64,000 nucleotides of DNA from Bordetella parapertussis. GTDB taxonomy: Bacteria; Bacteroidota; Bacteroidia; Chitinophagales; Chitinophagaceae. Shown one piece after another: positions 16,796-27,406 of the stretch (positions are counted from its first letter, which is position 1; each line of letters begins with the position of its first letter). The notes below the pieces were generated by a model. The model was not told the DNA's origin and ran no database searches. It saw only the letters and a list, made by a program, of their open reading frames with translations. The stretch covers positions 124,001 through 188,000 of the forward strand of contig CALQJX020000003.1 of assembly GCA_943331005.2 (NCBI GenBank), written 5' to 3'. The translations under genes and the position numbers were made by a program.

Positions 16796-18787
16796 ATGAA
16801 ACAGATCTGCTTTACACTTGCACTTGCATTATCATTCACTGCAGCAAATGCGCAAACCACTCAAGACTACGCCATACAGCTTACTGCAGCTACACAGGTA
16901 AGTCCGCCATCCATAAAATTAACCTGGAGGAAGATTGGTTTCGGTACACCTGTATATAACGTACTCAAAAAATCAAAATCAGCAACCGCATGGGGGCCTG
17001 CTGTTGCCACTATTACTACTGGCGATACTACCTATACCGATAATGCAGTCATTATAGATTCCGCCTATGAATACCAGATATATGCAACCGGCACCACCCT
17101 CACCAGCACACCGGGCGGCAGCATATTTGCAGGCATCAAAGCGCCTGCCATTCACAACAGGGGTGCGCTCATTCTTTTGGTCGATAATACCTTCACCGAT
17201 TCCTGCGCTACAGAACTGGCTACCCTTGCCCGCGATATCAACGGAGATGGCTGGCAGGTGATCCGCCACGACCTCTCCCGCTCACTACGCGATACGGCCA
17301 TAAGATCAATTATCAAAAACGACTTCAATAATAATCCATACGTAAAGGCAGTACTCATCTTGGGTCATCTGGCAGTTCCTTACAGTGGCGACTTCAACCC
17401 CGATGCACACCCCGACCACAAGGGCGCATGGCCTGCAGATGTCTACTACGGTACTATGACAGGTAGCTGGACAGATGCTTCTGTTTTAGACACAGTTTCC
17501 TCAAATCCGGCCAACCGCAATATACCCGGCGATGGCAAGTGGGACCAGAACTCACCAGCTGCCCGTGTGGATCTTCAGGTTAGCCGCATTGACTTCAACA
17601 ACATGCCTGCATTCGCAGCAACAGAAGTACAGATGATGCGCCGCTATCTGAACAAAGACCACAACTACAAGATGGATTCGCTTGCTGTAAGGCATCGTGG
17701 TCTCGTCAGCGACAACTTCGGTGCATTTAGCGGAGAAGCATTTGCGGCAAACGCATGGCGCAATTTCACACCTATCATTGGTCGCGATAGCATTTACAAC
17801 CAACCCTTCATTGCCTCCCTAGCCGACTCCTCTTACCAGTGGGCATATGGTTGTGGTGGTGGCTCTTATACCAGCGCAGGCGGCATAGGCACTACTGCCA
17901 ACTTTGCCAGTGCCGGCGCAGTACATAGTATTTTCACTATGATGTTTGGCAGCTACTTCGGCGACTGGAACTATCAGAATAACTTCCTGCGCGCACCACT
18001 TTGCGCAGATACGCCTGCACTCACAGCATGCTGGGCAGGTCGCCCCAACTGGTTCCTGCACCACATGGCACTGGGCGAGAACATTGGTTATAGCACAATG
18101 CTTACCAACAACAATGGCGCTTCGCTCTACGTTCCTGCCAACTATGCAGCAGGTGGCGTGCATGCGGCATTAATGGGCGATCTGTCGCTCCGCACAGATT
18201 ATATCAAACAACCCACCAATCTCAACGCTATACCTGTTGCTGCACATGGTGCTAACCTCACATGGACAGCCTCTCCAGATGCAGCCGTTATTGGTTACTA
18301 CCTCTACCGTACAGATAGTGCATTCGGTTACTACAAGCGTATATCGCCCATGGTTTCCGGCACCAGCTTCTCAGATACTATTGGCACCAACGGACTCAAA
18401 TTCTACATGGTACGCCCTGTAAAACTACAAGCTACTCCATCAGGCTCTTATTACAATCTGGGTATTGGTATCACAGATACAGCAACCGTTTCATTCCCAA
18501 TAGTGCCTGTTTATGTAACAAACGTTGCAAAACCACTGGAGATCAGCATTTTCCCAAACCCTGTTCAGAACGACCTGAACGTGATCATCGATGCTACAGA
18601 TGCTGTTGTAGTCAATATGTATCTGGTTACTATTTCCGGACAGGTTCTTTACCCTGCAACAAAACAATTGAGTATTGGACAGAACGCCTACAGGCTGGAT
18701 GTTAGTTCGCTGACACCCGGCATGTATACCCTTTGTGTGCGCACAGAAGTGGGCGTTTCAGTGAAAAAATGGATCAAATACGAATAA
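16796..18787 (+). CDS. Secreted C25 (gingipain)-fold-like protein with type IX sorting domain, catalytic residues apparently absent
   Basis: A 663-residue exported protein. Signal peptide is residues 1-19 (ending ANA-QT). Residues about 20-115 resemble an FN3 domain. The middle (about 120-460) has the layout of gingipain-type C25 domains: ALILLVDNTF, DGWQVIRHD, VKAVLILGHLAVPY, a WPADVYYG segment and later ARVDLQVSRID. Where C25 peptidases carry a His-Gly and a catalytic Cys, I read YGCGGGSY and TMMFGSYFGDWN, so the catalytic pair seems missing. A second FN3-like domain (about 470-560) and a Por sorting tail (FPNPVQNDL ... LTPGMYTL ... KKWIKYE) follow. The fold call is inference from pattern, and the function is unknown. 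It sits alone between two terminator/promoter regions. Confidence 0.7.
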   Translation: MKQICFTLALALSFTAANAQTTQDYAIQLTAATQVSPPSIKLTWRKIGFGTPVYNVLKKSKSATAWGPAVATITTGDTTYTDNAVIIDSAYEYQIYATGTTLTSTPGGSIFAGIKAPAIHNRGALILLVDNTFTDSCATELATLARDINGDGWQVIRHDLSRSLRDTAIRSIIKNDFNNNPYVKAVLILGHLAVPYSGDFNPDAHPDHKGAWPADVYYGTMTGSWTDASVLDTVSSNPANRNIPGDGKWDQNSPAARVDLQVSRIDFNNMPAFAATEVQMMRRYLNKDHNYKMDSLAVRHRGLVSDNFGAFSGEAFAANAWRNFTPIIGRDSIYNQPFIASLADSSYQWAYGCGGGSYTSAGGIGTTANFASAGAVHSIFTMMFGSYFGDWNYQNNFLRAPLCADTPALTACWAGRPNWFLHHMALGENIGYSTMLTNNNGASLYVPANYAAGGVHAALMGDLSLRTDYIKQPTNLNAIPVAAHGANLTWTASPDAAVIGYYLYRTDSAFGYYKRISPMVSGTSFSDTIGTNGLKFYMVRPVKLQATPSGSYYNLGIGITDTATVSFPIVPVYVTNVAKPLEISIFPNPVQNDLNVIIDATDAVVVNMYLVTISGQVLYPATKQLSIGQNAYRLDVSSLTPGMYTLCVRTEVGVSVKKWIKYE

Positions 18788-18905
18788 TACATTCTATTTA
18801 TTCTATACTCTTCAGTCACTTATTTCCTGCAAACAAGCAGAGAGATAAAATCATGTTTTGTAGCAGCGAAAAAAACAGAATGTGAATTACTTTTCTCCTT
18901 ACACT

Positions 18906-18936
18906 TTTGCCCTTTGGTGCCAAAGAGTTACTTTTG
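18906..18936 (+). promoter_or_regulatory. Bacteroidota sigma-A promoter of carA
   Basis: TTTG (18906-18909), 19 nt, then TACTTTTG (18929-18936): a full match to the TTTG/TAnnTTTG consensus. It sets the carA start at ATG 18956. Confidence 0.8.
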
Positions 18937-18955
18937 CACAATTTGTTTTTTTAAA

Positions 18956-20068
18956 ATGACCACTATACATACTCATACTCCCGCATGGCTCCTGCTTCAG
19001 GACGGCACACGTTTTTCCGGAAAGTCTTTTGGTGCAAAGGGTACCGCCGGCGGTGAGATTTGTTTCAATACCGGCATGACCGGCTATCAGGAGGTTTTCA
19101 CCGATCCGTCCTATACCGGACAGGTGCTTATCATGAACAACGCATATGTAGGTAACTATGGCGTAAAGAAAGATGATGTAGAAAGTAGCTCGGTAAAGAT
19201 CAGTGCACTTATCTGCAAGAACATCTCGCATAGATATTCCCGCATGATAGCCGATGATAGTCTGGAAAACTACCTGGTACAAAACAACATAGTAGCTATA
19301 TACGATGTAGATACCCGCGCACTGGTGCAGCACATTCGCAGCAAGGGTGCTATGAACTGTGTGATCTCTACAGAACATTCCGATCAGGAAGGCCTTTCTG
19401 CCGCACTGGCTAATGTGCCCGATATGGCTGGTCTGGAACTTTCTTCTCAGGTTTCTACCAAAGAAGCCTACAATGTTGGCGATCCGGCTGCCCCTATTCG
19501 TGTGGCTGTGCTCGACTTTGGTGTGAAGATCAATATCCTTACCAACCTCGCCACCCGTGGCATGTACCTCAAAGTATTCCCTGCCAAAACCGGCATTGAA
19601 GAACTGAACGCATTCCAGCCACACGGCTACTTCATATCCAATGGCCCCGGCGATCCGGCTTCAATGGACTATGCAGTAAAAACTGTAAAAGACATACTGG
19701 CTACCAACAAGCCTGTATTCGGTATATGCCTCGGCCATCAGCTGTTGGCACTGGCAAATGGTATCCGCACCTTCAAAATGCACCATGGTCATCGTGGACT
19801 CAACCATCCGGTTCAGAACCTCATTACCATGAAGTCAGAGATCACCACACAGAACCACGGCTTTGGTGTAGATCCCGAGGCTGTTAAGAATTGCGCCAAT
19901 GTCACCATCACACACATCAACCTGAATGATGGTTCTATTGAAGGCATCAAACTAAACGACAAACCAGCTTTCTCTGTTCAGTACCACCCCGAGGCTACTC
20001 CGGGCCCGCACGATTCCCGTTACCTGTTCGACGACTTCGTGAAACTGATACAAGACCACAAGAACTAA
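18956..20068 (+). CDS. carA: Carbamoyl-phosphate synthase small (glutamine amidotransferase) subunit
   Basis: Hydrolyses glutamine and passes ammonia to CarB for carbamoyl phosphate, the shared precursor of arginine and pyrimidines. The 370-residue product has the N-terminal CPSase small-subunit domain (GEICFNTGMTGYQE near residues 29-42) and a class I amidotransferase domain with SNGPGDP, the nucleophile elbow FGICLGHQ (catalytic Cys) and the His/Glu pair in QYHPEATPGP. An upstream in-frame extension to 18914 overlaps the promoter and is excluded. carB is not next to it or elsewhere in the window, so the two subunits are encoded apart. Confidence 0.97.
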   Translation: MTTIHTHTPAWLLLQDGTRFSGKSFGAKGTAGGEICFNTGMTGYQEVFTDPSYTGQVLIMNNAYVGNYGVKKDDVESSSVKISALICKNISHRYSRMIADDSLENYLVQNNIVAIYDVDTRALVQHIRSKGAMNCVISTEHSDQEGLSAALANVPDMAGLELSSQVSTKEAYNVGDPAAPIRVAVLDFGVKINILTNLATRGMYLKVFPAKTGIEELNAFQPHGYFISNGPGDPASMDYAVKTVKDILATNKPVFGICLGHQLLALANGIRTFKMHHGHRGLNHPVQNLITMKSEITTQNHGFGVDPEAVKNCANVTITHINLNDGSIEGIKLNDKPAFSVQYHPEATPGPHDSRYLFDDFVKLIQDHKN

Positions 20069-20071
20069 TAC

Positions 20072-20106
20072 AAAAAGGGTGCTTCCAAACAGAAGCACCC
20101 TTTTCT
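20072..20106. terminator. Bidirectional terminator between carA and the lipoprotein gene
   Basis: AAAAGGGTGCTTC (20073-20085) pairs with GAAGCACCCTTTT (20092-20104), giving U-runs on both strands between convergent genes. Confidence 0.9.
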
Positions 20107-20125
20107 TTTATAGTTGGCATGTACA

Positions 20126-20692
20126 CTACTGCACGGTCAACGTAAAGTTCACACTGGCATCCGTAGATCCCAGACTGCAATCTGTACCATTTTTACCACT
20201 TGGCTGATGGTGCAGTGCCACATTCAGATTTCCTGTACTTGCAGCACCGGATGTAAATTTGCTTTTCAGGCCCACTTCCATAGCAGGAGTATTAGTGTCT
20301 TTATCTGTACGGATCACGGTCAGATTCAAACCTGTACCAGGCGAATAACAGATAAGGTGATAATTCTGTCTGTCCTTTACTTCCAATGTTATGTCATCTG
20401 CAGGTGTCTTGGTCTCATCCAGAAAAGAAACGGCAACAGTATATACCGCATCTTTCTTCAGCGTCATTGCTGCCAGCGAAAGATCTGGATTACCGTCATT
20501 AGGCGTCAGGTCTTTCCACTGTGCCGTGTGCACATCAGTAGTATCTGCTACATTGGTAGCTACCAGTTTCACAGTAGTGATGATCTCATTATCCGGATCT
20601 GGTGGCGTTACATTCTGCTCATCTTTTTTGCAGGAAGACCATATTGTTGTCATCAGGGCTATTGTAGCCAGTGTCATTATTGTATGTTTCAC
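20126..20692 (-). CDS. Lipoprotein associated with a TonB-dependent receptor, function unknown
   Basis: A 188-residue exported protein with a lipoprotein signal: hydrophobic residues 5-18, then a WSSC lipobox (acylated Cys21), followed by a polar KKDEQN linker. The rest alternates polar and apolar residues as in a beta-sandwich. One late pair of histidines (LHHQPSG) could bind metal. It follows the TonB receptor by 22 nt on the same strand and is the last gene of that three-gene operon. The likely role is as a surface or periplasmic partner of the receptor (inference from context). Translation probably starts at GTG 20692; the nearest upstream ATG is in another frame. Confidence 0.72.
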   Translation of the reverse strand: MKHTIMTLATIALMTTIWSSCKKDEQNVTPPDPDNEIITTVKLVATNVADTTDVHTAQWKDLTPNDGNPDLSLAAMTLKKDAVYTVAVSFLDETKTPADDITLEVKDRQNYHLICYSPGTGLNLTVIRTDKDTNTPAMEVGLKSKFTSGAASTGNLNVALHHQPSGKNGTDCSLGSTDASVNFTLTVQ

Positions 20693-20714
20693 TGTTCATT
20701 GTTTTTAAAAATGT

Positions 20715-23042
20715 TTAAAAAGAGATCTTTGTTTTAAAGATAAAATTCATACCTATGTTATCGGCATAATACCTGAAATGATCCAGGTAATCGCGGTAAC
20801 GGGTATTGGTAAAATTGCTCACTGTCAGGTCGCATTGCAGTTTATGCTTTCTTACATGAGTGGTAAAACCTGCGCTGGCATTAAAAATGCTGTAGCCATT
20901 GGGCGGTGCCACAAAATCGGCATTCGGGGGCACCATTATCTGCTTCAGCACACTTACATTTTCAACAGAAATGTAGGGCTCTTCCATAAACTGCAGTTTA
21001 TGCAGATTGAAGACAACGCCATTTTCATACCTGTCTGCAGGCATGTATATCAGCCAGTCTTGCTTACTCACATTATAGCCGCGCACAATGGTTGCACGGG
21101 TCTGTAGCGTCACATGTTCCAGCAGATCATACTGAACAGATATATCAGTGCCGCGTATCGCCACATTATCCTGTGTAAACTTAAAAGCAGGAAAAGTGCC
21201 GCTTAGCAGGGTCACAGATTGCGCCTGCGGTGCTTCATAAATGTAGTTACCTATGCTGTTGTAATACAAATCTATTTCGCCACGCAGCTTCTTCCGGTTA
21301 TAGGTAGCGGTTATTCCGCTGTTCAGCGATCGTTCTGCCGCCAGTGTCGAATCGCCATCCTGATAGCTGGCATCGCTGAAGTGTACACCATGTATGTACA
21401 ACTCATTTACCGATGGTGCCCGCCATGCAGTGCCTACATTTCCCGACAATATCAAATGATCACCGGCTCTGTAGATAACGCCTCCTGTAGCGGTAGCATT
21501 GCTGAAGGTGAGCGTGGTATTATATACCTGCAGCGTGGTCGGATTACGCTGATAGATGCGCTGCCAGCGATAATCATACCGGGCGCCCGCTTCAAAGGTG
21601 AACTTCTTATAACTATATCGTTCTATGGCAAATGCACCGCCATTATAGGTACGGAAGTTGGGCACCAGATACCTTATACCCTTGAACACATTGCCCTGCG
21701 TATTGCCTGCTACACCCGCATTGCCCGAGAATCCCTTGCGCGATGGTGTTGTGTATACCATTTCAGCACTGTGCGTCTTCAGCTGAAAACTCACCTGTGG
21801 TTTTGCCAGCAATGCTGCATTGCTGGTATATGGCAGACTGATATCATACTCCTCGCGCAGGTCTTTCTGTCGGGCAACATTCAGCTCTAGCTTACCCTCA
21901 TTCGCAAACCGGTAAGAGGTACTCACCTTAGCAAGATCATGAAACACCTGCTGGTAACTGCGGGCTATATCGTAAGAGAATACCGAGGCTGTTGCTGGTC
22001 TGGCACGGGCAAAGGCGGCATACAGATCTGTTACATTACCTGCATGAGATCCTTCGAAGATGCCATTTTTAGTATTGTACAGACTGTAATAGACAGTTAC
22101 ATCAAGCCCTTTATGCTTGTACCCCACCATCGCCGATGCATCCTGCTCTGCAATGCCGGTATTTTTCAGGTAATAGTCCGGTGTGCGGAAGTTCCCCCCA
22201 CGCTTCACTGTTCCCTGTACCCGCCAGCTCAGTCCGCCCGGCTTGTCTCCTGCCTTGCCCTGCAAAGAGCCCGATGCAGTTCCCATTTGTCCGTTAGTTT
22301 GTCCTACCAGGTACAGATCGCCGTTTATACCCTTGTTCACGGGCAGCGGGTCCGCATCCAGCAGCACTACCCCACCAATTGCATCGGCGCCATACCTTAC
22401 GCTGGCAGCACCCTTTACAACAGATATACGGTTGGCAACGAAAGGATCAATCTCCGGCGCATGCTCCGAACCCCATTGTTGTCCTTCCTGTCGCACGCCA
22501 TTGTTCAGCACCAGTACCCTGTTGCTATGCAGTCCGTGTATCACAGGCTTAGATATGGTTGGGCCTGTTTGTATAGCATTCAGACCGGGTAACTGCTTCA
22601 GGGCTTCGCCCAGTGTTTTACCCCTCGACTGCAATAACTGCAACCCCTTCAGTTCGGTATGCGCTACTGTGTGCAGGTCCTGCATTCGCACGCCGTTCAC
22701 TACAACCTCATGCAGCTGATTGTTATCTGCATTCAGGGTAAACTCTACCTTATTGTTGCCTGTTACATGTATGTGTGCCTCCGCTGTTGCATAACCATCG
22801 GCCTTGCAGGTAAGCAGTGTATGCCCTTCGCACACATTACGCAGCACAAAAGTACCACCTGTGTCAGTAACATCGCCCTTGGTAGTATCTGTTTCTATGC
22901 GGATCACAGCCCCCGGCACAGGATGACGCTGGGCATCTGTTACATAGCCATTTATACGGTAGTTGCATACCTGCGCACCGGCATTTATCGCCGCAAACAC
23001 AAGTATAGCAAGCATCACCGTGGCTCTATTGAAATTGGCCAC
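20715..23042 (-). CDS. TonB-dependent outer-membrane receptor with N-terminal carboxypeptidase-like domain
   Basis: Outer-membrane gated pore for an iron chelate, other metal or small ligand. Starting at GTG 23042 gives a 775-residue protein with a clear signal peptide (MANFNRATVMLAILVF...AGAQ). Then come a CarboxypepD_reg-like beta-sandwich (INGYVTDAQRHPVPGA), the plug domain (GLHSNRVLVLNNGVRQEGQQWG, RISVVKGAASVRYGADAIGG) and a 22-strand-type barrel ending in ...GMNFIFKTKISF with a terminal Phe. The plug and barrel ends (LTVSNFTNTRYRDYL) look most like the heme/zinc/copper receptor group, but the ligand cannot be read. The frame continues to a TTG at 23093, but that start would put 17 residues before a normal signal peptide. 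It lies in an operon with the small His protein and the lipoprotein. Confidence 0.9.
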   Translation of the reverse strand: MANFNRATVMLAILVFAAINAGAQVCNYRINGYVTDAQRHPVPGAVIRIETDTTKGDVTDTGGTFVLRNVCEGHTLLTCKADGYATAEAHIHVTGNNKVEFTLNADNNQLHEVVVNGVRMQDLHTVAHTELKGLQLLQSRGKTLGEALKQLPGLNAIQTGPTISKPVIHGLHSNRVLVLNNGVRQEGQQWGSEHAPEIDPFVANRISVVKGAASVRYGADAIGGVVLLDADPLPVNKGINGDLYLVGQTNGQMGTASGSLQGKAGDKPGGLSWRVQGTVKRGGNFRTPDYYLKNTGIAEQDASAMVGYKHKGLDVTVYYSLYNTKNGIFEGSHAGNVTDLYAAFARARPATASVFSYDIARSYQQVFHDLAKVSTSYRFANEGKLELNVARQKDLREEYDISLPYTSNAALLAKPQVSFQLKTHSAEMVYTTPSRKGFSGNAGVAGNTQGNVFKGIRYLVPNFRTYNGGAFAIERYSYKKFTFEAGARYDYRWQRIYQRNPTTLQVYNTTLTFSNATATGGVIYRAGDHLILSGNVGTAWRAPSVNELYIHGVHFSDASYQDGDSTLAAERSLNSGITATYNRKKLRGEIDLYYNSIGNYIYEAPQAQSVTLLSGTFPAFKFTQDNVAIRGTDISVQYDLLEHVTLQTRATIVRGYNVSKQDWLIYMPADRYENGVVFNLHKLQFMEEPYISVENVSVLKQIMVPPNADFVAPPNGYSIFNASAGFTTHVRKHKLQCDLTVSNFTNTRYRDYLDHFRYYADNIGMNFIFKTKISF

Positions 23043-23131
23043 TATAATTTGCTTGATAAAATGAAGGATAGCACTACAGAAGGTAGTGCACAAATAGGGT
23101 CATACCGGGCATACCGGCACAACCAGACTCA

Positions 23132-23470
23132 CTAACAAACGGAACACGCAGGTGGCCCTCTGAGGGCTATAACATAAAATGCAGCACTATAGCAATGCAC
23201 ATACACAGGCAATATATAACCGGCATAAACTATAGTTTCTCTGAAAGTAAGGTACTGTTGTTCAGTTGCTACAAAGGGTGCAAACTCAAAACTGAGAAAA
23301 GAACAGTGATTGTGCTTTTTAGTGATTACTACCTCGCCCTTTTTATAAATAGGGTGCATAGTATCCTCATGGTCAAAGAAGGCTTCATGTATATACTCCT
23401 TCGGCACAATACCCGCAAGGAATACCATGAAGAGGAATACACCCAATATTTTTACGACCCTGTTTTTCAC
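23132..23470 (-). CDS. Small membrane protein with His-rich loop and C-terminal RGPP motif, upstream of the TonB receptor
   Basis: A 112-residue protein: a signal anchor (KNRVVKILGVFLFMVFLAG), a short segment with acidic and histidine residues (KEYIHEAFFDHEDTMH), a second motif ITKKHNHCSF, then a hydrophobic stretch (TIVYAGYILPVYVH) and the tail LRGPPACSVC. I recall similar small proteins with His/Cys motifs and an RGPP end before TonB receptors in Bacteroidota, but no function is known to me. His and Cys content suggests metal handling. A TATCTTTG promoter element lies inside the longest open frame (to 23512), so I place the start at GTG 23470. The TonB receptor begins 89 nt downstream. Confidence 0.72.
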   Translation of the reverse strand: MKNRVVKILGVFLFMVFLAGIVPKEYIHEAFFDHEDTMHPIYKKGEVVITKKHNHCSFLSFEFAPFVATEQQYLTFRETIVYAGYILPVYVHCYSAAFYVIALRGPPACSVC

Positions 23471-23481
23471 TGTTGCTTTTG

Positions 23482-23489
23482 CAAAGATA
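23482..23489 (-). promoter_or_regulatory. Probable -7 element of the TonB-receptor operon
   Basis: On the minus strand, TATCTTTG matches TAnnTTTG. It lies 11 nt upstream of GTG 23470. No TTTG is seen at the -33 spacing, so an activator may be needed. Confidence 0.5.
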
Positions 23490-23561
23490 GTATAGTTCCC
23501 ATTTACTACCATACCCCACTTCCTACCCCTTCAGCCCTGCCTATGTGTTTGGTTGGTATCA

Positions 23562-23594
23562 AAACAAAGATGCCGGGCAAAATTGCCCGGCATC
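23562..23594 (-). terminator. Rho-independent terminator of atpD-atpC
   Basis: GATGCCGGGCAA (23569-23580) pairs perfectly with TTGCCCGGCATC (23583-23594). On the minus strand it is followed by TTTGTTTT. It closes the ATP synthase transcript just after atpC. Confidence 0.88.
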
Positions 23595-23617
23595 AGTAAT
23601 TCTTACTCAGTAGCTTA

Positions 23618-23878
23618 TTAGCTAATAGCGGTAGCATCTTCTATCAGCACGCTTACGTTGTTGTTCAGCACTTCTACAAAACCTGCAGTTATTTCGTAAG
23701 TTTCTGTATTGCCCTGACTCTTGTCTTTGATAACTTTCATTTTGCCCTTACCCAGCGATGATATCATGGGTGCGTGCTTTTCAAGTATCTCGAAAGAACC
23801 GTGCGTGCCCGGCAATTGAATGCCATAAACCTTGCCGCTGAAAACCTTATGCTCCGGTGTTAATATTTCTAAGTTCAT
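23618..23878 (-). CDS. atpC: ATP synthase F1 epsilon subunit, short form
   Basis: Central-stalk subunit that couples the F0 rotor to F1. The 86-residue product matches only the N-terminal beta-sandwich: MNLEILTPEHKVF at the start, GSFEILEKHAPMISSLG near residues 28-44, and YEITAGFVEVLNNNVSVL near the end. The C-terminal two-helix domain that inhibits ATP hydrolysis in E. coli (about 138 residues in all) is missing, as is usual in Bacteroidota. It follows atpD by 45 nt and shares its transcript. Confidence 0.93.
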   Translation of the reverse strand: MNLEILTPEHKVFSGKVYGIQLPGTHGSFEILEKHAPMISSLGKGKMKVIKDKSQGNTETYEITAGFVEVLNNNVSVLIEDATAIS

Positions 23879-23923
23879 CTTCTTATTAAGTATTTATCGA
23901 AAGTATATTACTTTCAGAAAAAA

Positions 23924-25441
<1,518 letters not shown>

Positions 25442-25471
25442 TTATATTAGTTAGGTCTGTGAAATTTTGCG

Positions 25472-25503
25472 CAAAGGTATGAGTATAGATTTAAAAAGTC
25501 AAA
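25472..25503 (-). promoter_or_regulatory. Bacteroidota sigma-A promoter of atpDC
   Basis: On the minus strand, TTTG (25503-25500), 20 nt, then TACCTTTG (25479-25472): an exact consensus match 43 nt before the atpD start codon. Confidence 0.82.
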
Positions 25504-25704
25504 AGTATTAGCCATTTGCTCCAACTTCTATTAAAGGTTATTCACACCATACTCCCACAAAAATTCAACTTTTGTCTCCTTTACCACCTATGCATTAGCC
25601 AAAAATTACATACGGCTACTTTCGCAATAGATATTAATGCAATATAAAACAAAACATCCGAATTTCAAGCATATTGTATCAGATTTCACCACTTGCACTT
25701 CCTC

Positions 25705-27333
25705 CTAATTCCGCTGTAGTAACACCGCCTGTTTTTCCGGCGAAGTAAACACCACATGATACCCCGCATTGATCTCACTGGTCAGCGCCCGCACTTCGGG
25801 CTGCTGGTTCATTGTACTGTCAAAGCAGAGCAGTAATATATAGTCTATTGCAACACCCCTGTTTTTGTAATATTCTTTAATGGCCGCATCGGGTGGCACG
25901 CCCTCTATACCCTTGTTACGATTCAGATGAAAGTACGGATTGGTCTCATCCGTCCACCGCAACGGGAAGTACCAGGTATTAGCTTCATAGTTATCCAGCA
26001 CTATTATCTGCCCTTTCATACCCAGATATTGCCCCTCATGGGCAAATACATTATTCAGATCGGTGATCTTGCCTCCCTTACTATCCTTACCAAAAGTGGC
26101 AAAATGTAGGGGCAACAGCACCGAATTGGGTTTTATATACTTTGCCACCGTCTGGTGATCCTCTATTAGAGCAGAACCATTCAGATTGATACCCAACCTC
26201 ACTACCGACAGAATTGCCGAATACGAAAACACCAGCAACGCAGCCAGATTAATGATACGTGCCTTCATAGGGATATAGGCCACACAAAACGCCATCAGCA
26301 GCAAAGAGAACAGCCCCAGTCTGGCAGTAAGCGCGCCCCCGCCAAGCATATTATTGGGCAGCACCAGAAACAATGACAAACTGAACAACAAAGTCAGCAG
26401 CAATCCGTCATACTGCTGCACACCCTTGCCCATCTTTATCCTGTTCATGATACTGAATACAAATGTGGCACAGAATACCACCCCTGCCATTACTGCACAA
26501 AAGACTTCCTTACTGTCATAATTCACCAGATAACCAAAGCTCAGCAGCTCCGTTAGTCGCTCAGGCGCAAAATGCAGGTGCGAACCTGCATTGCCCGATT
26601 GCCTGTCGGCAAACTTCGCAAACAGCAGCAAAAAGGGAATATTGCACACACCCAGCGCCAGCAATATGCGTAGCAGCAGCTTTCCGCCGGCTCCATCCTT
26701 CCTGGCTAGACTGTGTGTAAGCGCCAGAGCACAACAGGTAACCCCGCCAAACACAAATGCAACCGGATGCGAGAAATAAGTAAGCAACAACAACACAAAG
26801 AACCCTGCCAGCCTACCCGGCTTTCGCTCGTCCAGATACCGAAGCCAGCCATACACCATCAGGCAATAGAAAGCAATACTGTAAGAAAAGTTATAAAACC
26901 CCTGCGCCACCAGATTATGAAACACAAACAGGAAAAGCACCACTGGCCAGTAGCTGAGGTTACCTCCAAATTGCCGCAGCAGCTTGTATAGTCCCGTCAC
27001 CATCAGCAACACATAACCCGTCAGCAATAATTTCTCTGCCACCAGCCCGTTTACTACATATAGCAACGATGCCAGCAGCAAATGCGACAACCAGTTGGGG
27101 TGCGGATGCAGATTGAAGTAATAGAATTTTTTATAGAAACTTGTCGCCTCACCATTCCAAAGGTCATGTATCACCCTGGCATTGGCTATATGACAGGGAC
27201 CGTCGCCACTCACAAAATAGGTAGGCAACCATATCTGCAGCAGACACAGAAACACCCCAACGAATACCAACAGACGCAACGTACGCTCGCTGGTCTGCCA
27301 GAGATCGGGAGACTTACCTTTAGTTAATGACAT
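25705..27333 (-). CDS. Polytopic membrane protein, probable GT-C-fold glycosyltransferase
   Basis: A 542-residue integral membrane protein with about 10-12 hydrophobic segments and a soluble C-terminal part (about residues 375-542). After the first helix comes SGDGPCHIANARVI, an acidic residue in the first outer loop as found in GT-C enzymes that use polyprenyl-phosphate sugars (GT39/ArnT/PMT type). This loop and the helix layout are the only basis for the call. A periplasmic aromatic-rich stretch (NYEANTWYFPLRW) lies in the C-terminal domain. No specific family name can be given. It is transcribed alone, with DUF2461 upstream in the same direction. Confidence 0.6.
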   Translation of the reverse strand: MSLTKGKSPDLWQTSERTLRLLVFVGVFLCLLQIWLPTYFVSGDGPCHIANARVIHDLWNGEATSFYKKFYYFNLHPHPNWLSHLLLASLLYVVNGLVAEKLLLTGYVLLMVTGLYKLLRQFGGNLSYWPVVLFLFVFHNLVAQGFYNFSYSIAFYCLMVYGWLRYLDERKPGRLAGFFVLLLLTYFSHPVAFVFGGVTCCALALTHSLARKDGAGGKLLLRILLALGVCNIPFLLLFAKFADRQSGNAGSHLHFAPERLTELLSFGYLVNYDSKEVFCAVMAGVVFCATFVFSIMNRIKMGKGVQQYDGLLLTLLFSLSLFLVLPNNMLGGGALTARLGLFSLLLMAFCVAYIPMKARIINLAALLVFSYSAILSVVRLGINLNGSALIEDHQTVAKYIKPNSVLLPLHFATFGKDSKGGKITDLNNVFAHEGQYLGMKGQIIVLDNYEANTWYFPLRWTDETNPYFHLNRNKGIEGVPPDAAIKEYYKNRGVAIDYILLLCFDSTMNQQPEVRALTSEINAGYHVVFTSPEKQAVLLQRN

Positions 27334-27406
27334 AGATACAATTTCAGATACGGCAATTATGGCCGCAGGCCGGCTAAATTAACAAGCCTATTTTAATGAC
27401 ACTTAT

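Noticed and set aside
20778..22719. Plus-strand open frames opposite the TonB receptor
   Set aside because: Antisense shadows of a well-supported receptor gene; composition rich in Cys and Arg with no domains.
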